DNA of 64,000 nt from Pyrenochaeta sp. MPI-SDFR-AT-0127 (Eukaryota > Ascomycota > Dothideomycetes > Pleosporales > Cucurbitariaceae), in contig JAGTJM010000003.1 in NCBI GenBank assembly GCA_020747015.1, positions 806,001 through 870,000 of the forward strand. Reading direction: 5' to 3'. How positions within the stretch are numbered: position 1 is the stretch's first letter; each line of letters opens with the position of its first letter. The notes beneath the pieces are model-generated. The model did not search any database, was not told the origin of the DNA, and saw nothing but the letters and a program-made list of their open reading frames with translations. Made by a program: the position numbers and the translations under genes. Below are positions 11,125-23,810 of this stretch, in pieces.

Positions 11125-13167
11125 ATTCTGGAAGTGATGTTTGGCGTGAGCGAGGCAAGAGTATATTTGTGAGACTCGAGGTGGAAAAGTGAATGTAGTA
11201 CACAATAATTACAAGTTCAGTTACGGTATTAGAAAGGAAGGTGTAAGTTGCGGTGAGGTTTCGTGGCCATGTGGTCGCTTGATCGAATGTTGCCCTTCAA
11301 TGATTGATGCAGCGGCCGCGGAGTGCGAAACTTTTAGGTGTGTCCTGCTCTGACCTCGGTCAAGAAATAGTGTTTTCTAGCGACGGTATCTATGTATATG
11401 ATGCTGGGAAGTCCTTTGTCACCCTTGTAGAGTTGTCTACTATACAGGTTTCATTTCTTAGATTTGCCTTGTTATCGCGGTTGTGAGAATTACAGGGCCA
11501 ATATGCGTGCACATGTCCTTCGAAAGAAGCGAAGTGCCGATACGAATCATTTCACAAATGTTTCCGAGTATACCCGTAATTTCAATGCTCACCATGGGGA
11601 AGAAGAGGTTGAGCTGGATTGCGGGATAATACGATTATGAGAATTTTTTAAACAAATGTAAGCGAGTTTGTCCGAACAAGCGCTGCTACATCTGCATAGT
11701 TGTTGCCCACAGGCTTTGAACTTTATACCTTCTACAACCACCCGCCAAACTTATAGTGGTCAGGTGAAAGGAATTCGCCCACTTGATGTAACCAGATGTT
11801 ATCAGGCCACGCCTATCGCGCTGTGGTCACTGTATCCAATCGGAAGCTGTCGCTGGACAACATCCATGGATGTACACATCCTCACGTGCGCGCGCACTCA
11901 TCCAGCGAAAAAGCTTAATTCAACCCACAAACCTGTCGCTCCACTGCCTGTAGTGCACGGGAATCCCATGCTTCCGCATGTAGCTCCCGAGATCTCGCCA
12001 GCACTCAGGGCAGGTCCGACTAGAAGCCAGATACCGCTGAAGCCCCGAGGTCTCAACACGACCACAATACCAATGTCTCAGCGTGTGCCACATCACCTGC
12101 CCAACCGTGATCCTGTGAGCACTCGGCGACACAGCATGCGGCGCAGTGTTGCTTATCCAACGCCTTGACAACGGACGAACAACTTGATACGCGCGAATGT
12201 GGTGATCTGCCAGAGCAGTTGCGAGGGCCCGGTGTGGGAGTGCGGGTGGTCGCAGAAACGTCAGTTGGGAGGGGGATTACGAATGTGCCTGAAATGCCAT
12301 GTCTGCTAAAAATGTCGCACCGCCAATCGCCGAGAAATCGACTGCAGAACGCACCGGGTCAAGACGACATCTCTCTCCCCGAGCACGCAATAATGCGTTT
12401 CTTTGCCCCCATTGGACGCTAGTGCAAACCATCAGCGACCGTCACATCCTTCGTCTACCATCCCTGTCGCCTCATCCGAGCAACCCTGCGATTTTGACCC
12501 ATCGCCCTTCGCTTCGACGCCGGCAACGCGGCCAAAGGCGTCATCTTTGCTGCCACCCGTAGGAATCTTTTGGCCGACATTGCAAAGTATTATGTCACCT
12601 GGCAATTTCTTACCCGCGTGGGCGTTGCTTGGAGACAACCATTACAATGAGCCCTATATTCGTGCAGTGTGCCATTTGGCCTGAGGCCTAGGCATATTGC
12701 GTATTTCTATGCAGCGTAGGCGTCAATTCGCTTTACAATCTGTTCGTCATCTCTCTCTTCTTCCGCGGTACTAGTCGTTCTGCAATATTGCCGTCAAGTC
12801 AAGCGATCCTGAGGCGTTCCCAAAAGCTTTTGACTTTTCCTCAACCAGGACCCTCCAGCGCCAGGACCAGCTCCATTACAAAGTCTGCAGGCTGATCCTT
12901 CACCCTGGCGCCGAAGATAATCTCCCATCATTCGCTGGCCCATGTACAATAGTTACCTAGGCCAAGGCTAAAGATCCACTTCGAGGTGCTTGCGGACGCC
13001 TTCCCGCCGCGTCTTCCTTAAAATATAACCTTCCGAGCGGCTGGCAATCTCTTGTCGTAGCTTCTCAAAGCTTGTTCGATCCTTTCGATCTCATACTAGA
13101 AAGAAGGCACGTGGGTGTTCTTGGGGTGCTACACAATTGCATTTCCTCTATATTTTTTCCTTTCTTC
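11125..13167. other. Intergenic, about 2 kb, no gene recognised
   Basis: It holds several overlapping frames of 80-166 codons on both strands around 11.7-12.7 kb, with arginine- and proline-rich translations and no motifs. I consider these chance frames in GC-richer DNA. The last few hundred bases should be the sulfate permease promoter. An AAATATAA stretch near 13020 is a possible TATA element, about 150 bp upstream of the ATG. Confidence 0.4.
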
Positions 13168-15751
13168 ATGGCGTCAACAGCCACCAAGGTGGGCCACGGC
13201 CTCGCAAAGGTTCTGGGTATTGACTTGCATTATCGAAACGAGACCGGCTCAGAACGTATCACTCGAGGAGAGAGTGTCTTCTCTATCGATTCTGCTGATA
13301 CTTATGTCGAGGATGAACCAACCGCTCGAGAATGGCTTCACGATGTGATTCCCAACGGCCAAGAGTTGGCTGAGTACCTCTACAGCCTCTTTCCATTTGT
13401 TCACTGGATCACTCGATACAATCTTCAGTGGCTCATTGGTGATCTGGTAGCAGGTTGGTTTGCCAATACCAATCCTCCAATATTGCGCTAATATGTTCAG
13501 GTATAACTGTCGGAGCTGTCGTTGTACCTCAAAGCATGGCGTATGCTAAGCTGGCTGAGCTTCCTGTGGAATTCGGACTCTACTCTTCATTCATGGGTGT
13601 TCTCATCTACTGGTTCTTCGCCACCTCCAAGGATATCACCATCGGGCCTGTTGCTGTCCTGTCTACTGTAACTGGCAACGTGATCCTTTCAGCAGAGGAG
13701 AAGCTGCGAGGCCAGGACATACCAAGAGATATCATCGCATCTTCGTTGGCCATCATAGCTGGTGCGATTGTCCTTTTCTTGGGTTTGATTCGCCTTGGAT
13801 GGATCGTAGATCTCATATCTCTACCCGCCATCTCAGCCTTCATGACTGGTTCCGCTATTAGCATAGGTGTTGGACAAGTTCCCGCTATGATGGGTATCAC
13901 TGGCTTCTCAACACGAGATTCAACTTACAAAGTCGCAATCAACATTCTCACGCACCTTGGTCGAACAAATCTTAACGCGTCTTTCGGCTTGACGGCTCTG
14001 TTCCTGTTATACTTTATTCGCTTCATTTGCAACTTCTGCGCGAAGCGCTTTCCGGCCAAGGCAAAACTCTTCTTCTTCCTCAACACGCTACGAACAGCAT
14101 TCATCATCTTGCTTTATGTTCTGTTCAGCTATCTCGTAAACCGGAAGCACAGAGCAAACGGCACCAAGCCAATAATCACCACTCTCGGAGACGTTCCACG
14201 AGGTAAGAGCACACTGAAGATGTTCAAGTGCGCCACTGACACAAAGCAGGATTTCAACATGCCCGCATTCCTCATATTACAACCGACATTATCCAGTCGT
14301 TCGCGACTAAGCTGCCGTCGACAGTAATCGTCCTTTTGATTGAGCATATTTCTATCGCGAAGTCTTTCGGTCGAGTCAACAACTACGTCATTAACCCTTC
14401 CCAGGAGTTGGTCGCCATTGGTGTAACCAACTGCCTTGGTCCTTTTCTTGGAGCTTACCCTGCAACGGGCTCTTTCTCCCGCACAGCCATCAAGTCCAAG
14501 GCTGGTGTGCGCACTCCCTTCGCGGGTGTTATTACGGCCTTTGTCGTGCTCCTTGCCATCTACGCCCTTCCGGCCATGTTCTGGTATATCCCGAATGCGA
14601 CCCTCTCAGCTGTGATCATCCATGCGGTGGGCGACTTGATCACACCACCAAACACCGTTTACCAGTTCTGGAGAATTTCCCCCCTTGAAGTATTCATCTT
14701 TTTCGCTGGTGTCCTTGTCACAATTTTCTCCACGATTGAGGATGGAATTTTCGTTACGGTCTCAGTGTCCGCAGCTCTCTTCGCTTTCCGTGCGTTCAAA
14801 GCTAAAGGAAGATTCATGGGCAAGGCCAAGATTCACTCTGTTGTTGGCGATCATCTTCTCGATCCCTCGCATGAGACCAAGAGGGACCCCGCCATTCGCA
14901 AGAAGCCTACTGAGAATGAAGACTCTGTTCGTGAGATCTTCCTGCCTCTCGATCACCGTGACGGTTCAAATCCTTCTATCCAGCTGGTGGATCCTTACCC
15001 CGGAATCTTCATCTACCGATTCAGCGAAGGCTTCAACTACCCGAACGCCAACCACTACCTCGACCAGCTCACCGAAACCATCTTTCAGAAGACTCGCCGT
15101 ACGAATCCCGCTAGCTACAGCAGATTAGGCGACCGCCCTTGGAATGATCCTGGTCCACGGCGTGGCAAGGCAACCGCGGAAGCAGATGAGCGTCCCACGC
15201 TCAAAGCCATCATCCTAGACATGTCTTCTGTCAACAATGTCGATCTCACTTCGGTACAGAACTTGATTGATGTTCGTAACCAACTCGACAAGTACGCCGC
15301 GCCCGACACCATCGACTGGCACTTCTGCAACATCAACAACCGCTGGACCAAGCGCGCCCTCGCCGCCGCCGGTTTTGGATACTACACCCCCGACTCCCCA
15401 GATGGCGGCGTCACACACCGCTGGAAACCTGTATTCAGCGTCGCCGAAATCGGTGGCAGCCACTCAGCCGCCGCCGAAGCGGAGGCTCGTGAGAACCGCC
15501 GTGCGCAGCGCACTTTATCGCAGGTTCGGAGTCGGGACATTGAGGCAGCGCCAGAGCTGGAGAATTCGTCTGATACCGGTAGTCTGAGGAAGGAGTTGGA
15601 GAACAGCAAGGCTTACGGAGGTGTGGACCAGGAGGTGAGGAGAGGTGGCAGGATCGCGGTTGTTCAAGGGTTGAATAGGCCGCTTTTCCATGTTGATGTT
15701 ACGGCTGCACTGAATAGTGCGCTTGCGAATGCTCAGAGGAAGAGCCATTAG
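13168..15751 (+). CDS. Sulfate permease, SulP family with STAS domain
   Basis: Plasma-membrane sulfate transporter of the SUL1/SUL2 and SutB type. Exons are 13168-13453, 13501-14202 and 14250-15751, giving 829 aa. Both introns are 47 bp and phase 1. The joins restore LVAGITVGAVVVPQSMAYAK, the SulP signature, and DVPRGFQHARIP. About 10-12 hydrophobic segments span roughly residues 85-530. The C-terminal STAS domain (about 570-740) includes AIILDMSSVNNVDLTSVQNL. The acidic and basic tail after it is variable. The start ATG at 13168 gives the usual soluble N-terminus ending PTAREWLHD. Substrate is inferred from the family. Confidence 0.93.
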
Positions 15752-16266
15752 TGCATGCATAAGACTGGACAAGTCTAGGGCGTTTTATTTTTCGTTCATA
15801 TTTCATATTTGCATTGATAAATCGGAGTACTATTTCACAACGAGGACCTCCTGGTCCTCTGCATTTTTCACATTTCAAACACCAGGCATTCAAAGAAGAT
15901 GAGAATTTTTGCACATGTGAATTGTTTATTTGATGTTTTTATGTAGCTAAACATGCTCATGCGTGGGTATCTGTACGCATCGCATCCAGTGCGCTGAAGA
16001 GTACGCAAAAAGACAAAGTACAGTAAAGACCAAGTTGTCGCGTCATCCACGTGTCCAATAAATTTACCATGCACAACATTGATATGCCTGTGCAAACGCC
16101 ATGCCATGCTCCATAGCAATCAAGCCCGAACTTTTCTTTGTACAACTTGGAAGCGCTCAATTCCTGATACCAGCCAGTTCTCGACTCGCCGATCTACTCC
16201 AGTTTTTAGTTCAGATGATTTCCTTCATGGTTCACACACTTCCATCAGCTCAGAAGCACGCAACGC
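15752..16266. other. Intergenic between convergent genes
   Basis: A 515-bp AT-rich gap containing the 3' ends of the sulfate permease and the Mex67-like gene. No gene or RNA structure recognised. Confidence 0.45.
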
Positions 16267-17325
16267 CTAATTGTATGCCTCGGGTGGTAGGGTGGCTTGG
16301 CTCTGGGTGAACAGCACGCCGGCTTGTTCGATATTCCACTGTGCTGCCTCTAAGCACTGGAGCGCATAGTCGCGCTTAAGATTTGTTTGTTGTTGCACGT
16401 AGAGGATCATTTCTTCTTTTCTTTGCTGTTCCGCATCAACCATTGGTGGTACCGGGGTGGTTGATAATGGAACGTTGTTGGGTATAGGTTGTTGAGTGTT
16501 GTTGATTGCTGCGGGAGCGTTGTTGTCGCCACGGACTTGTTTGTCGTTCAAGATCTTCAGTCTTGGGTACCAGGATGTTAGCTCATCCTCCCAGCCATGA
16601 CTCGGAAATGGATCGACAATCAAGTGTTCGAGGTTCTTGAATCGCCCTTTCCAAGGCCTGATCGAGTCTATGGTGGCGAATGCGTTATTACTTAGATCCA
16701 GGTTCTTGATATGGTTAAGTTGCCAGCACAGTTTGTAGACCGCGTGGGTGTTTTGAAGGTTATTCCCGCTCAGTGTGACGCTCTGAATTGCCTCCTCTTT
16801 CGCTTCCTGGGTTTCCAGCATCTCATCGCAAACGACCATGAGCGCTGGAAAGAATTTTTTCTGTGTTGATTCGGTCGCAAACATGCCAGCCTGTCGAATA
16901 GGCTCATCTGTGGCGATAGCTGAGAGATTTAGAAGTTTGTTGCTTGCATCGTAACGTCGTCCCAGGAAATCTTTCATGAGTTGAACAGCGGGATTGTCTG
17001 AGGCTAATCGATCTCCGCCTCCAGATTGTTGGTCGCGTTGATGAGGCGGCTGGTAGTGGTTCTGGCCGCCTCGTGGGCCTCGTCCTCGTCCACGGCCTCG
17101 GCCACGTGACGAGTTTGCGTCGTACATTGCTTGATCGCCTTCCCCATCGTAGGGGCGTTGCTGCTGAAATTGGCCACCTTGAAATCCTCGTCCACGCCCG
17201 CGTGGATTAAAGGGGGGTCGTTCCTCTGCCATGTACATGTCGCCATCGTCGGGGTACTGTTGGAAGTTTTGGCCACCTCGACCCCGCCCTCGGCCCCGTC
17301 CTCGTCCTCGTGGCGGAAATGACAT
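16267..17325 (-). CDS. Short Mex67/NXF-like protein: RGG + LRR + TAP-C
   Basis: Single exon, 352 aa from the ATG at 17325. Residues 1-115 are an RGG region with repeated RGRGRGRG blocks, typical of RNA binding. A leucine-rich repeat section follows at about residues 180-265, including NHIKNLDLSNNAF and FKNLEHLIVDPFPS. The last about 55 residues form a TAP-C/UBA-like domain (DYALQCLEAAQWNIEQAGVL). This is the mRNA-export receptor layout, except that about 45 Asn/Pro-rich residues sit where the NTF2-like domain should be, so the Mtr2-binding module is absent. Either it is a specialised paralogue or an RNA-binding adaptor. The frame is uninterrupted, so no hidden intron supplies the missing domain. 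Confidence 0.8.
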   Translation of the reverse strand: MSFPPRGRGRGRGRGRGGQNFQQYPDDGDMYMAEERPPFNPRGRGRGFQGGQFQQQRPYDGEGDQAMYDANSSRGRGRGRGRGPRGGQNHYQPPHQRDQQSGGGDRLASDNPAVQLMKDFLGRRYDASNKLLNLSAIATDEPIRQAGMFATESTQKKFFPALMVVCDEMLETQEAKEEAIQSVTLSGNNLQNTHAVYKLCWQLNHIKNLDLSNNAFATIDSIRPWKGRFKNLEHLIVDPFPSHGWEDELTSWYPRLKILNDKQVRGDNNAPAAINNTQQPIPNNVPLSTTPVPPMVDAEQQRKEEMILYVQQQTNLKRDYALQCLEAAQWNIEQAGVLFTQSQATLPPEAYN

Positions 17326-18474
17326 GATGCGAAGGTTTGAGTGGACGTTTGTAGAGTGTTTCCAGGCTGCGTTAAAAAGTTTCGCAGGGCTTTGAGTGTG
17401 ATGATGCCCAACGTTCGTTTCAAAGAAAGCCGTACGTAGTCGAAGATAACTATCAAGGCCGTTCCAGTTCCGTACAAGGCTGTAGAATGCCTTTGAGATG
17501 AATGCGTGTGGTGTGTAGTGGGTTTGGGGTCTGATGAGCAAGAGAAAGGAAACAAGGTCTTCTTTAAAGGTTTGGGCCTGTGCGCTGCCAAGCCAGCCGG
17601 CTTGGTCGTGCCGTAAAGTCGGTGATTGGCTGGGATCGTCAAGATTTCGACGTCGACCAAAAGTCCTTATTATATACCTTCGATGAAATCGCTGTTCTCA
17701 CCGGTTGATCATTACTATGACTCACTGAAATACACAAATTCAGTTTTGACTGGTTGCCTCGTTACAGTGGGAATCTTAGTGAATTCTAATGAGGCTGTGG
17801 GATCAGGCTGCTCAGGCAGCAGCGTGCATTTACGCCTTGCAAAATAGATCTGTCACTTGCGGTGAGCATACTAGAAACTGAACAAAGTGACTTGAAGCCC
17901 TAGGCCATTTTGGACATACCCTCCTGCACTTCAAAGGAACAGTGGTTAGTACATGCCCCGCCAATTCAAAGAGATGCAAATTGTAGGTGATGAGCATCTA
18001 TATTGGAAGATCTCCGTCAAACGGCCGGGGAGAGACACATTTCACATGCCTCGAACACCTGTCACTGAAGGGCGATACAGTCAAGCATGGCCGGATCACT
18101 TACATAAAAATCGACAGCATCACGCTATTAGCAAATTTCAATTCTGCAGTACACAAAGCGAGTAATGTTCACAGCAATAACGTAATAAAGTGATGGCCAC
18201 GAAGTATCGATAATTGGACTCTTATCTACCCGAGTTGAAAGTGGCCTATATGCATTCATTTTCGCCTCATAGTCGACCCGATTTAGATGATACAGACTGG
18301 TTTCTCGTACACAGCGTAACGCCCCGGCTCCTCCACGTCGATACCCCTCTTACTTGAACTTGTAGATCTAGCCCTAGCTACCTGAAAATCCATTGAAAAC
18401 GCCCAAACTCCAGACACAAACGCACGCAAATGCAGTAAGACGGTGTGATCAAACGGTGGGCCGATGGACGTTTT
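17326..18474. other. Intergenic, no gene recognised
   Basis: It contains the upstream region of the Mex67-like gene and the 3' end of erv46. Short frames only. Confidence 0.45.
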
Positions 18475-19904
18475 CTACTGCGAATGGATCTTCTTGATCT
18501 TGTTGACGCCCTCGTATAGCGCGCGGTCGACTGCGGCAGCAACGGTGAGCGTACCGCCAATGACGGCACAGAGACCGACGAGGAAACCCGAGAAAGACTT
18601 GTCGCGAACCTCGCGGTTGATGACCTTCATAGGCGAGATATCCTATTGCTTAAGTTAGCAACCTGACATGTGACATCGAGTCTATCTGAAGGTTGAAGAC
18701 TTACGTAAGAGAAGAAGACTCCCGGAATACCACCCCTTGCATGAATCCTCTCCTTATGTCCGTCCTGTTCATCTGTTCCGCCCTGCAAGCTCCTCTTGTG
18801 GCTCGTCACAGAGTACTGATGCGTCTCGATGCTGCCCTTGTAGGAAGCGTCAATCATAGAACCAATAGACTCATCATGTTTGGCAGGGTGTACGCCTTGA
18901 CTCTCCCAGCCGAGCGGGAGATATGACGTCGAGACCACCTTGACAAAGTACATGAAGTTGAAAGCCTTCTCATCGGTGTGCTGGTCAGTCTCGTCTAGGG
19001 GGTTGATGTGGTGATTTGTCCATCCACCAGGACCAGTCGCGAGGTGCTTTCGCTGCATTTCAGCAACAACGACGTCGCTAAGTTGAGGCCCGAAACGGAG
19101 GTGGTGGATTTTGTGAGTGAAGGTGTGTGCATACTCGTCCCTGAAGTAGTTCTCCAAGTCGTGTACGTGTAAATTGCCGTTCGAAAAGGACTTTCCAGGG
19201 GCAATGTGGAAGTTGCCGACGACTTTGTTGACCTTAATGCTGCCTTCGAGACGGCATCCTTCCTGGCGCTGTGCGTCGAGATGCTCAGCGTAGTGTTCGC
19301 GCTCGCACTGCTCAACACCCTCCCCACGACCGAAGGACCATGATATCGAGGCGTAGGCATCGCGCACTTCGTCGCAGGTATTGCAGCACCCGGGCTTGAT
19401 CGCGTTGGCTGGGACGGGTGCGCCGTAGCATTCACCGCAGTAGTCAGGGGCTAGATGTTGAGCCTCATCTTTGTGTCTTGATGCAATGTTAGTCAGTGTC
19501 GTGTTCCCTCTGGTTCTCCTGGAAACTCACAAATCCAAAGCCTTGATCTCAATAACGTGGCTGCCCTGGTTCTCTGGGCTCAAGCGCAACTTATTGATTC
19601 CATGCGTGACGCCCATCTGCAGCTCTCCGGACACATCCATAACATCGAGGGTGAGCAACTCGCAAGGGACTCGCGGAAAGGAAATGTTCAAGCTGATCTC
19701 CATGCGCTCGCCCCTCCCCTTATCGACCACCAACTCAGGTCGTACTATTACTCTCCTGTAGTCTGCCCATTCGCCCCACGTCAACCAGAAGATAACCAAC
19801 AAGCTCACAATTGTGACAATTCCGCCTGAGGTTGTACGAACGCGCGCATCTTCGACGGTTTTGGTAAAGGCGTCGAGCCTCGTGAAACGAGATTTGGCTG
19901 GCAT
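18475..19904 (-). CDS. erv46: COPII vesicle protein Erv46 (ERGIC-type cargo receptor)
   Basis: Membrane protein cycling between ER and Golgi, partner of Erv41 in retrieval of escaped ER proteins. Exons are 19904-19531, 19476-18705 and 18642-18475, giving 437 aa. The first join restores LDLHKDEAQHL and the second links GVFFSY to DISPMKV. A short cytosolic N-terminus is followed by TM1 (about residues 28-46). A long luminal domain follows, with the paired cysteines YCGECYG, GCCNTCDEV and CEREHY. TM2 comes near the C-terminus (FSGFLVGLCAVIGGTLTVAA), then a basic tail. Length and architecture match the family. Confidence 0.93.
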
Positions 19905-20580
19905 AACGGCGGCCTACCACTGCAGGGTAATCGAATGGAAGCGGGAAAATTGCCTGGGCCGATTTGGAGGGTGGATCTTGCGAAGGATATTTTGCAGGTG
20001 GAGGGGATTCGAAGGTGTGAGACGGCCGAGGCGGAGGGCGTGCTACAGGAAATTTGTCCCAATGTCTGGGAAGCTTAAGGATGGACCCTGAAGTCGAATC
20101 GCTCCAATTGCAAAGACGCAAGCGTTCCTTCTACGTTTGCCGTGTGGGTGAAAAGAATGAATCTGCACAATCAGTGCCAAAGCCGTAATATCATTGTACA
20201 AGAGAAGTGAAAACGTGAGACCGGAGCAACCGCGTGGACGTTGCGACAATTCGGCTGTAAAGGACAGCTATGCGATCTTTAGCTTCGAATACCGGGGCCG
20301 GCCTGCATCGCGCTAGCGCTAAATTAGCAGGCATGCATATCGAGCACGTGGCAAAATCTGGCACCACCGTCGAGCCCCCGGCAACACAGCAGCCACACCA
20401 TGTCACTACGAGTTGCAGCAAGAGTCACGTTGATAGGACATAGTCTTCTTAAGAATGAATTGGAGATATATCCATAGATATGCTGATTGTTTTCAGCATA
20501 TCTTGCCACGCCATGCAAACCTACCCCTAATCAAGATCAAATCATGTACATAGGCTCCGTCTATCTCGGACGCTCCCCAA
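19905..20580. other. Intergenic: erv46 promoter side and PX-gene 3' end
   Basis: A 676-bp gap between two minus-strand genes. No gene recognised. Confidence 0.45.
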
Positions 20581-23500
20581 CTACTGAGCAAGCACATTCC
20601 TTAGCATGCTGTTAAACCCATCACTCAATTTATACAGTTCCACGATTGGCGGTTTCTTCGGCTCTCCCGCTTTTCTCCTTAGCTTCTCCGCAGCACGCGC
20701 TCTACTCTTGCGCTCGGCTTCGATGGGATCTGCAACGTCGGTGTCGTCCATGTCCTCCGAGTTTTCAGAGTCGCTGGCGTCGTCGTCAAGTTCGAGGTCT
20801 TGGAGGTCAAGCTGAACAAGGTTAGTATATTAATATGAGGCAATAAGAGTTGCAAAACAGTAACATTTCGAGGTGGAAGACATACTTCGTTGAGACCAAA
20901 GTCGCTCGACTTGAAACCTGCGATACCACCTCCCATCAGCTGATCCGGCTCATCACCACCACTTGCCATCTTCTGCCTCGTCTTGTCCGAATGCCACTTC
21001 TTCCTCGCCGTCTGCCACTTGATCAATGTGTTGATTTCTCTGATCGCCTTGTTCTTGTCGATAACACTCGAGTCCATAGCGCCCTGAAATAGTGCGTTCA
21101 TGTCCAACTTATTGCCGCCACCAGGTCCGTGGCGCAGGAAGTCAAGAATACCTTCAAGCCAGCCCATAAGCTGATCGAAGAGGCCATTGTCATGCTTGTG
21201 CACTTCGTGAACGAACTTATAGAAGTTGTCCTCGTGACGGGCGCAAAGGTCGATGAATGCTTGCACAGTCTGATTAGGGTCTGCAGAGACTTCTTGACGT
21301 TGGCAAGCTTCGATTGTCTTGATGGTATCGTCCACAAACAGTGCGAAGTCAGTGATGCTGTTGTACACGTTTGCAGACTTGTAAACGCGAACAAGGGGTT
21401 CATAGAAGATAGTGAAGAGATCCCTGAAGAGTTGGAGTGTTGTAGGCTGTCATGCTGTTAATTATCTTCTCTTCATGAATAGCATCAGAGGACAAGTACT
21501 TACTTCTTCGATAATCTGCAGCATCATAAGTTTATCTCTTTGTCTTAGACAGAGCTTGAGGTATTGCTTCAAGTGCGCGAAAAGCTCAGCACCTGATCGT
21601 AATTCTTTGTCAATCTGAGCGGCCCCGTTAGTACCCATGCTGATGTTGCTGCGGCTGCTGTTCTTTCTGCTCAAACGACTCGATCTCACATTTTCAACCG
21701 CGTTGTTCCAAGCAACATAGGCATTGAACACTTTCTCCACTTGTTGAGGGCTCAACTCCGGCTGGAAGAATTCAGACCGTAGAATGGTTACTACGACATC
21801 GACGTTCTCATTCGCGGCTTCCTGTCGTATTATCTCCTTGACATTCTCATCGGCCTGGACATATGCCTTGATCTTCGCGCAAAGGACTTCATCTTTGATT
21901 CTTGTTGACCCGAGAGTGTCGATTGTCTTTTGTACAGAACTGACGCCATCGTTGATGGCCATACCGAAAATGCGCTGGAGCAAGGATCGGGCACCAAAAG
22001 GCTGTGCAAGAAACAGGTCTAGTACGCCACTCATGACAGCTGCGGGGTTGGCGATTCTGATGACATTCTTCAGCACACCGTACGGAACAAGGGAATGTAT
22101 CCGTTTCGCTTGCGCAAACAACTCTGGTGAATTATCCTCTGCAAGGAACAGGTGGTATATGGTGGCAGCAACTTCTATCCGCAACCACTCTGCAAACTTT
22201 TGGTACTCGGGCTTGAGCTCTTTGATAGTATTCTTGACCCTGATTTCCTGGAAAAGATGTGATAGGCCATTACTCTCGACGATTTCTCTCCTGAACTTCT
22301 CCATGTGAATATCAAGCTCTGCTGCTCGTTGACGTGCGACTTCGTAGAACTGCCTTTGTTCTTCTATGCGCTTCTTGTCCATCTCTTCTCGTCTTTCAAT
22401 ATCTTCCATCTCTTCTTCGTTTACTTCGATTGGATCATGTGTAAGAAAGTCAGCCATTGCATTGGATTGCGCAATTCGTTCGTTGTTCAGGAATGATCGA
22501 AGAAACGCTCGTAGGGATACACGTTGCTCTTCGCGATACAGCTTCCGGGGCTGCTTGAACGCCAAGTGCTCTCCTGAAGCTCTTGGAGAGCTCGACCTGC
22601 CTAATGACGTTTGAGAGCTATTCTTTTGTTTCCCACCACCCCAAAGATAGCCTCGTAGGCCGCCACCACCACTACTTTCGTATGGCTCCGGTGGAGGTCC
22701 TTGTGTAGAGCCTGATGAGATGGAGCTAACATCATCGTCATCCACGCTTGATTGTAGGAGTCCGTCCTTATTATTCTTCCGAGGCAGTGGGGTCAGGACT
22801 TTGCCTGGAAGTTCGAGGCGTATTCGTTTGTGTAGTTGAACAAAGTCTGCATACCGGCGACCGACATAGAAGTCTTTATCCTCGCCCTGTTTGACTCGAA
22901 TGAGGTATTCCTACGATTATAAGTTAGGCTGTTATCGCCGATGATTTCAAGTTGTACCTACTGCGTGTGTATGATACCGGACGTGCTTCTTCACGGATGT
23001 AGTCCTTACGCCTGCAACATTAACATCCCAGCCATTTATGAAATGTCCGCTTGGCTCGTTCATTGTCAGGCCGTTCTCGTTTGCCTGTCGATCCACTATC
23101 TCCATTTCCGCGAAGCGTATCCTCTCTTCGTAGCCAGATGCGGTGGGGATACCTGAGACCATCATGAGCTCCACCAGCTTCTCCGCTTTCAGCGCCAGTT
23201 TCCTCCGCTTGGTCTCTTCGAGTCTGTCTTCCGAAGATGAGATGTCTTTGCTTGCAAACGACTCAAGAAACTAGTAATTACAGCTCCAGTCAGCCGGTAT
23301 CCCGCACAGTATGGTTCCGTGCACTTACTATTTGGAGCTTATCCTGCCAGAATTCCTTTTCCTTGGCCTTATCCAGGAAAGGGAAGTTTCGAACATGGTG
23401 CACGAATATGTAGCGGAGGAGAGGGAGCTCCGAGTCCTCTGGCGCAACCTCGCCAGCGTCTGAGCGGAAGGGTGCGCCAAAGCGCCTCAAGGCTGTAGGC

Positions 23501-23810
23501 GATGAAAGTTCTGCGATTTCAAATTTGGTCTGCTGTGATATGAGCTCACGCTTGAGGTCTGTATGCTAGTTAGTCGCTGTCCTGCGCTCTGCATGGTGCT
23601 CTGCCGCGTACAATGCTCTTGTTTGCCCGTCAAGATGGATCCTTCTGGCGGCACCGACATGGTTGAGAACTTGGAATAGGTCGTGTCATTGCGGGGGATA
23701 GCAGGACGGCCTGGGAGCTCGCCAGCATTCTGGACAGCGGGCTTGGGGTCCATGGTGGTGGGCTCTATGGCACCGTTGAGCTTGATGGCAGGTGGGGTGT
23801 CGGTGGGCAT
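20581..23810 (-). CDS. PX/PXB-domain protein, YPR097W-like
   Basis: Phosphoinositide-binding membrane-associated protein related to yeast Ypr097w. Six exons are predicted: 23810-23612, 23558-23329, 23270-22962, 22910-21504, 21446-20886 and 20811-20581 (978 aa). All joins keep frame and five introns are 51-74 bp. The N-terminal PXB region includes EHYLKRELISQQTKFE and PLLRYIFVHHVRNFPFLDKA. The PX domain (about residues 230-330) contains YLIRVKQGEDKDFYVGRRYA and ELPGKVLTPLPRKN. A long helical DUF3818-like region follows, with a charged coiled segment (about 410-450). The C-terminus has an acidic patch, then a basic stretch. Molecular role is not well established in the family. Confidence 0.88.

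Noticed and set aside
11668..12684. Several frames of 80-166 codons, one with CPECWRDLG
   Set aside because: Only a single CxxC pair, no paired zinc ligands, and mutually exclusive frames on both strands.
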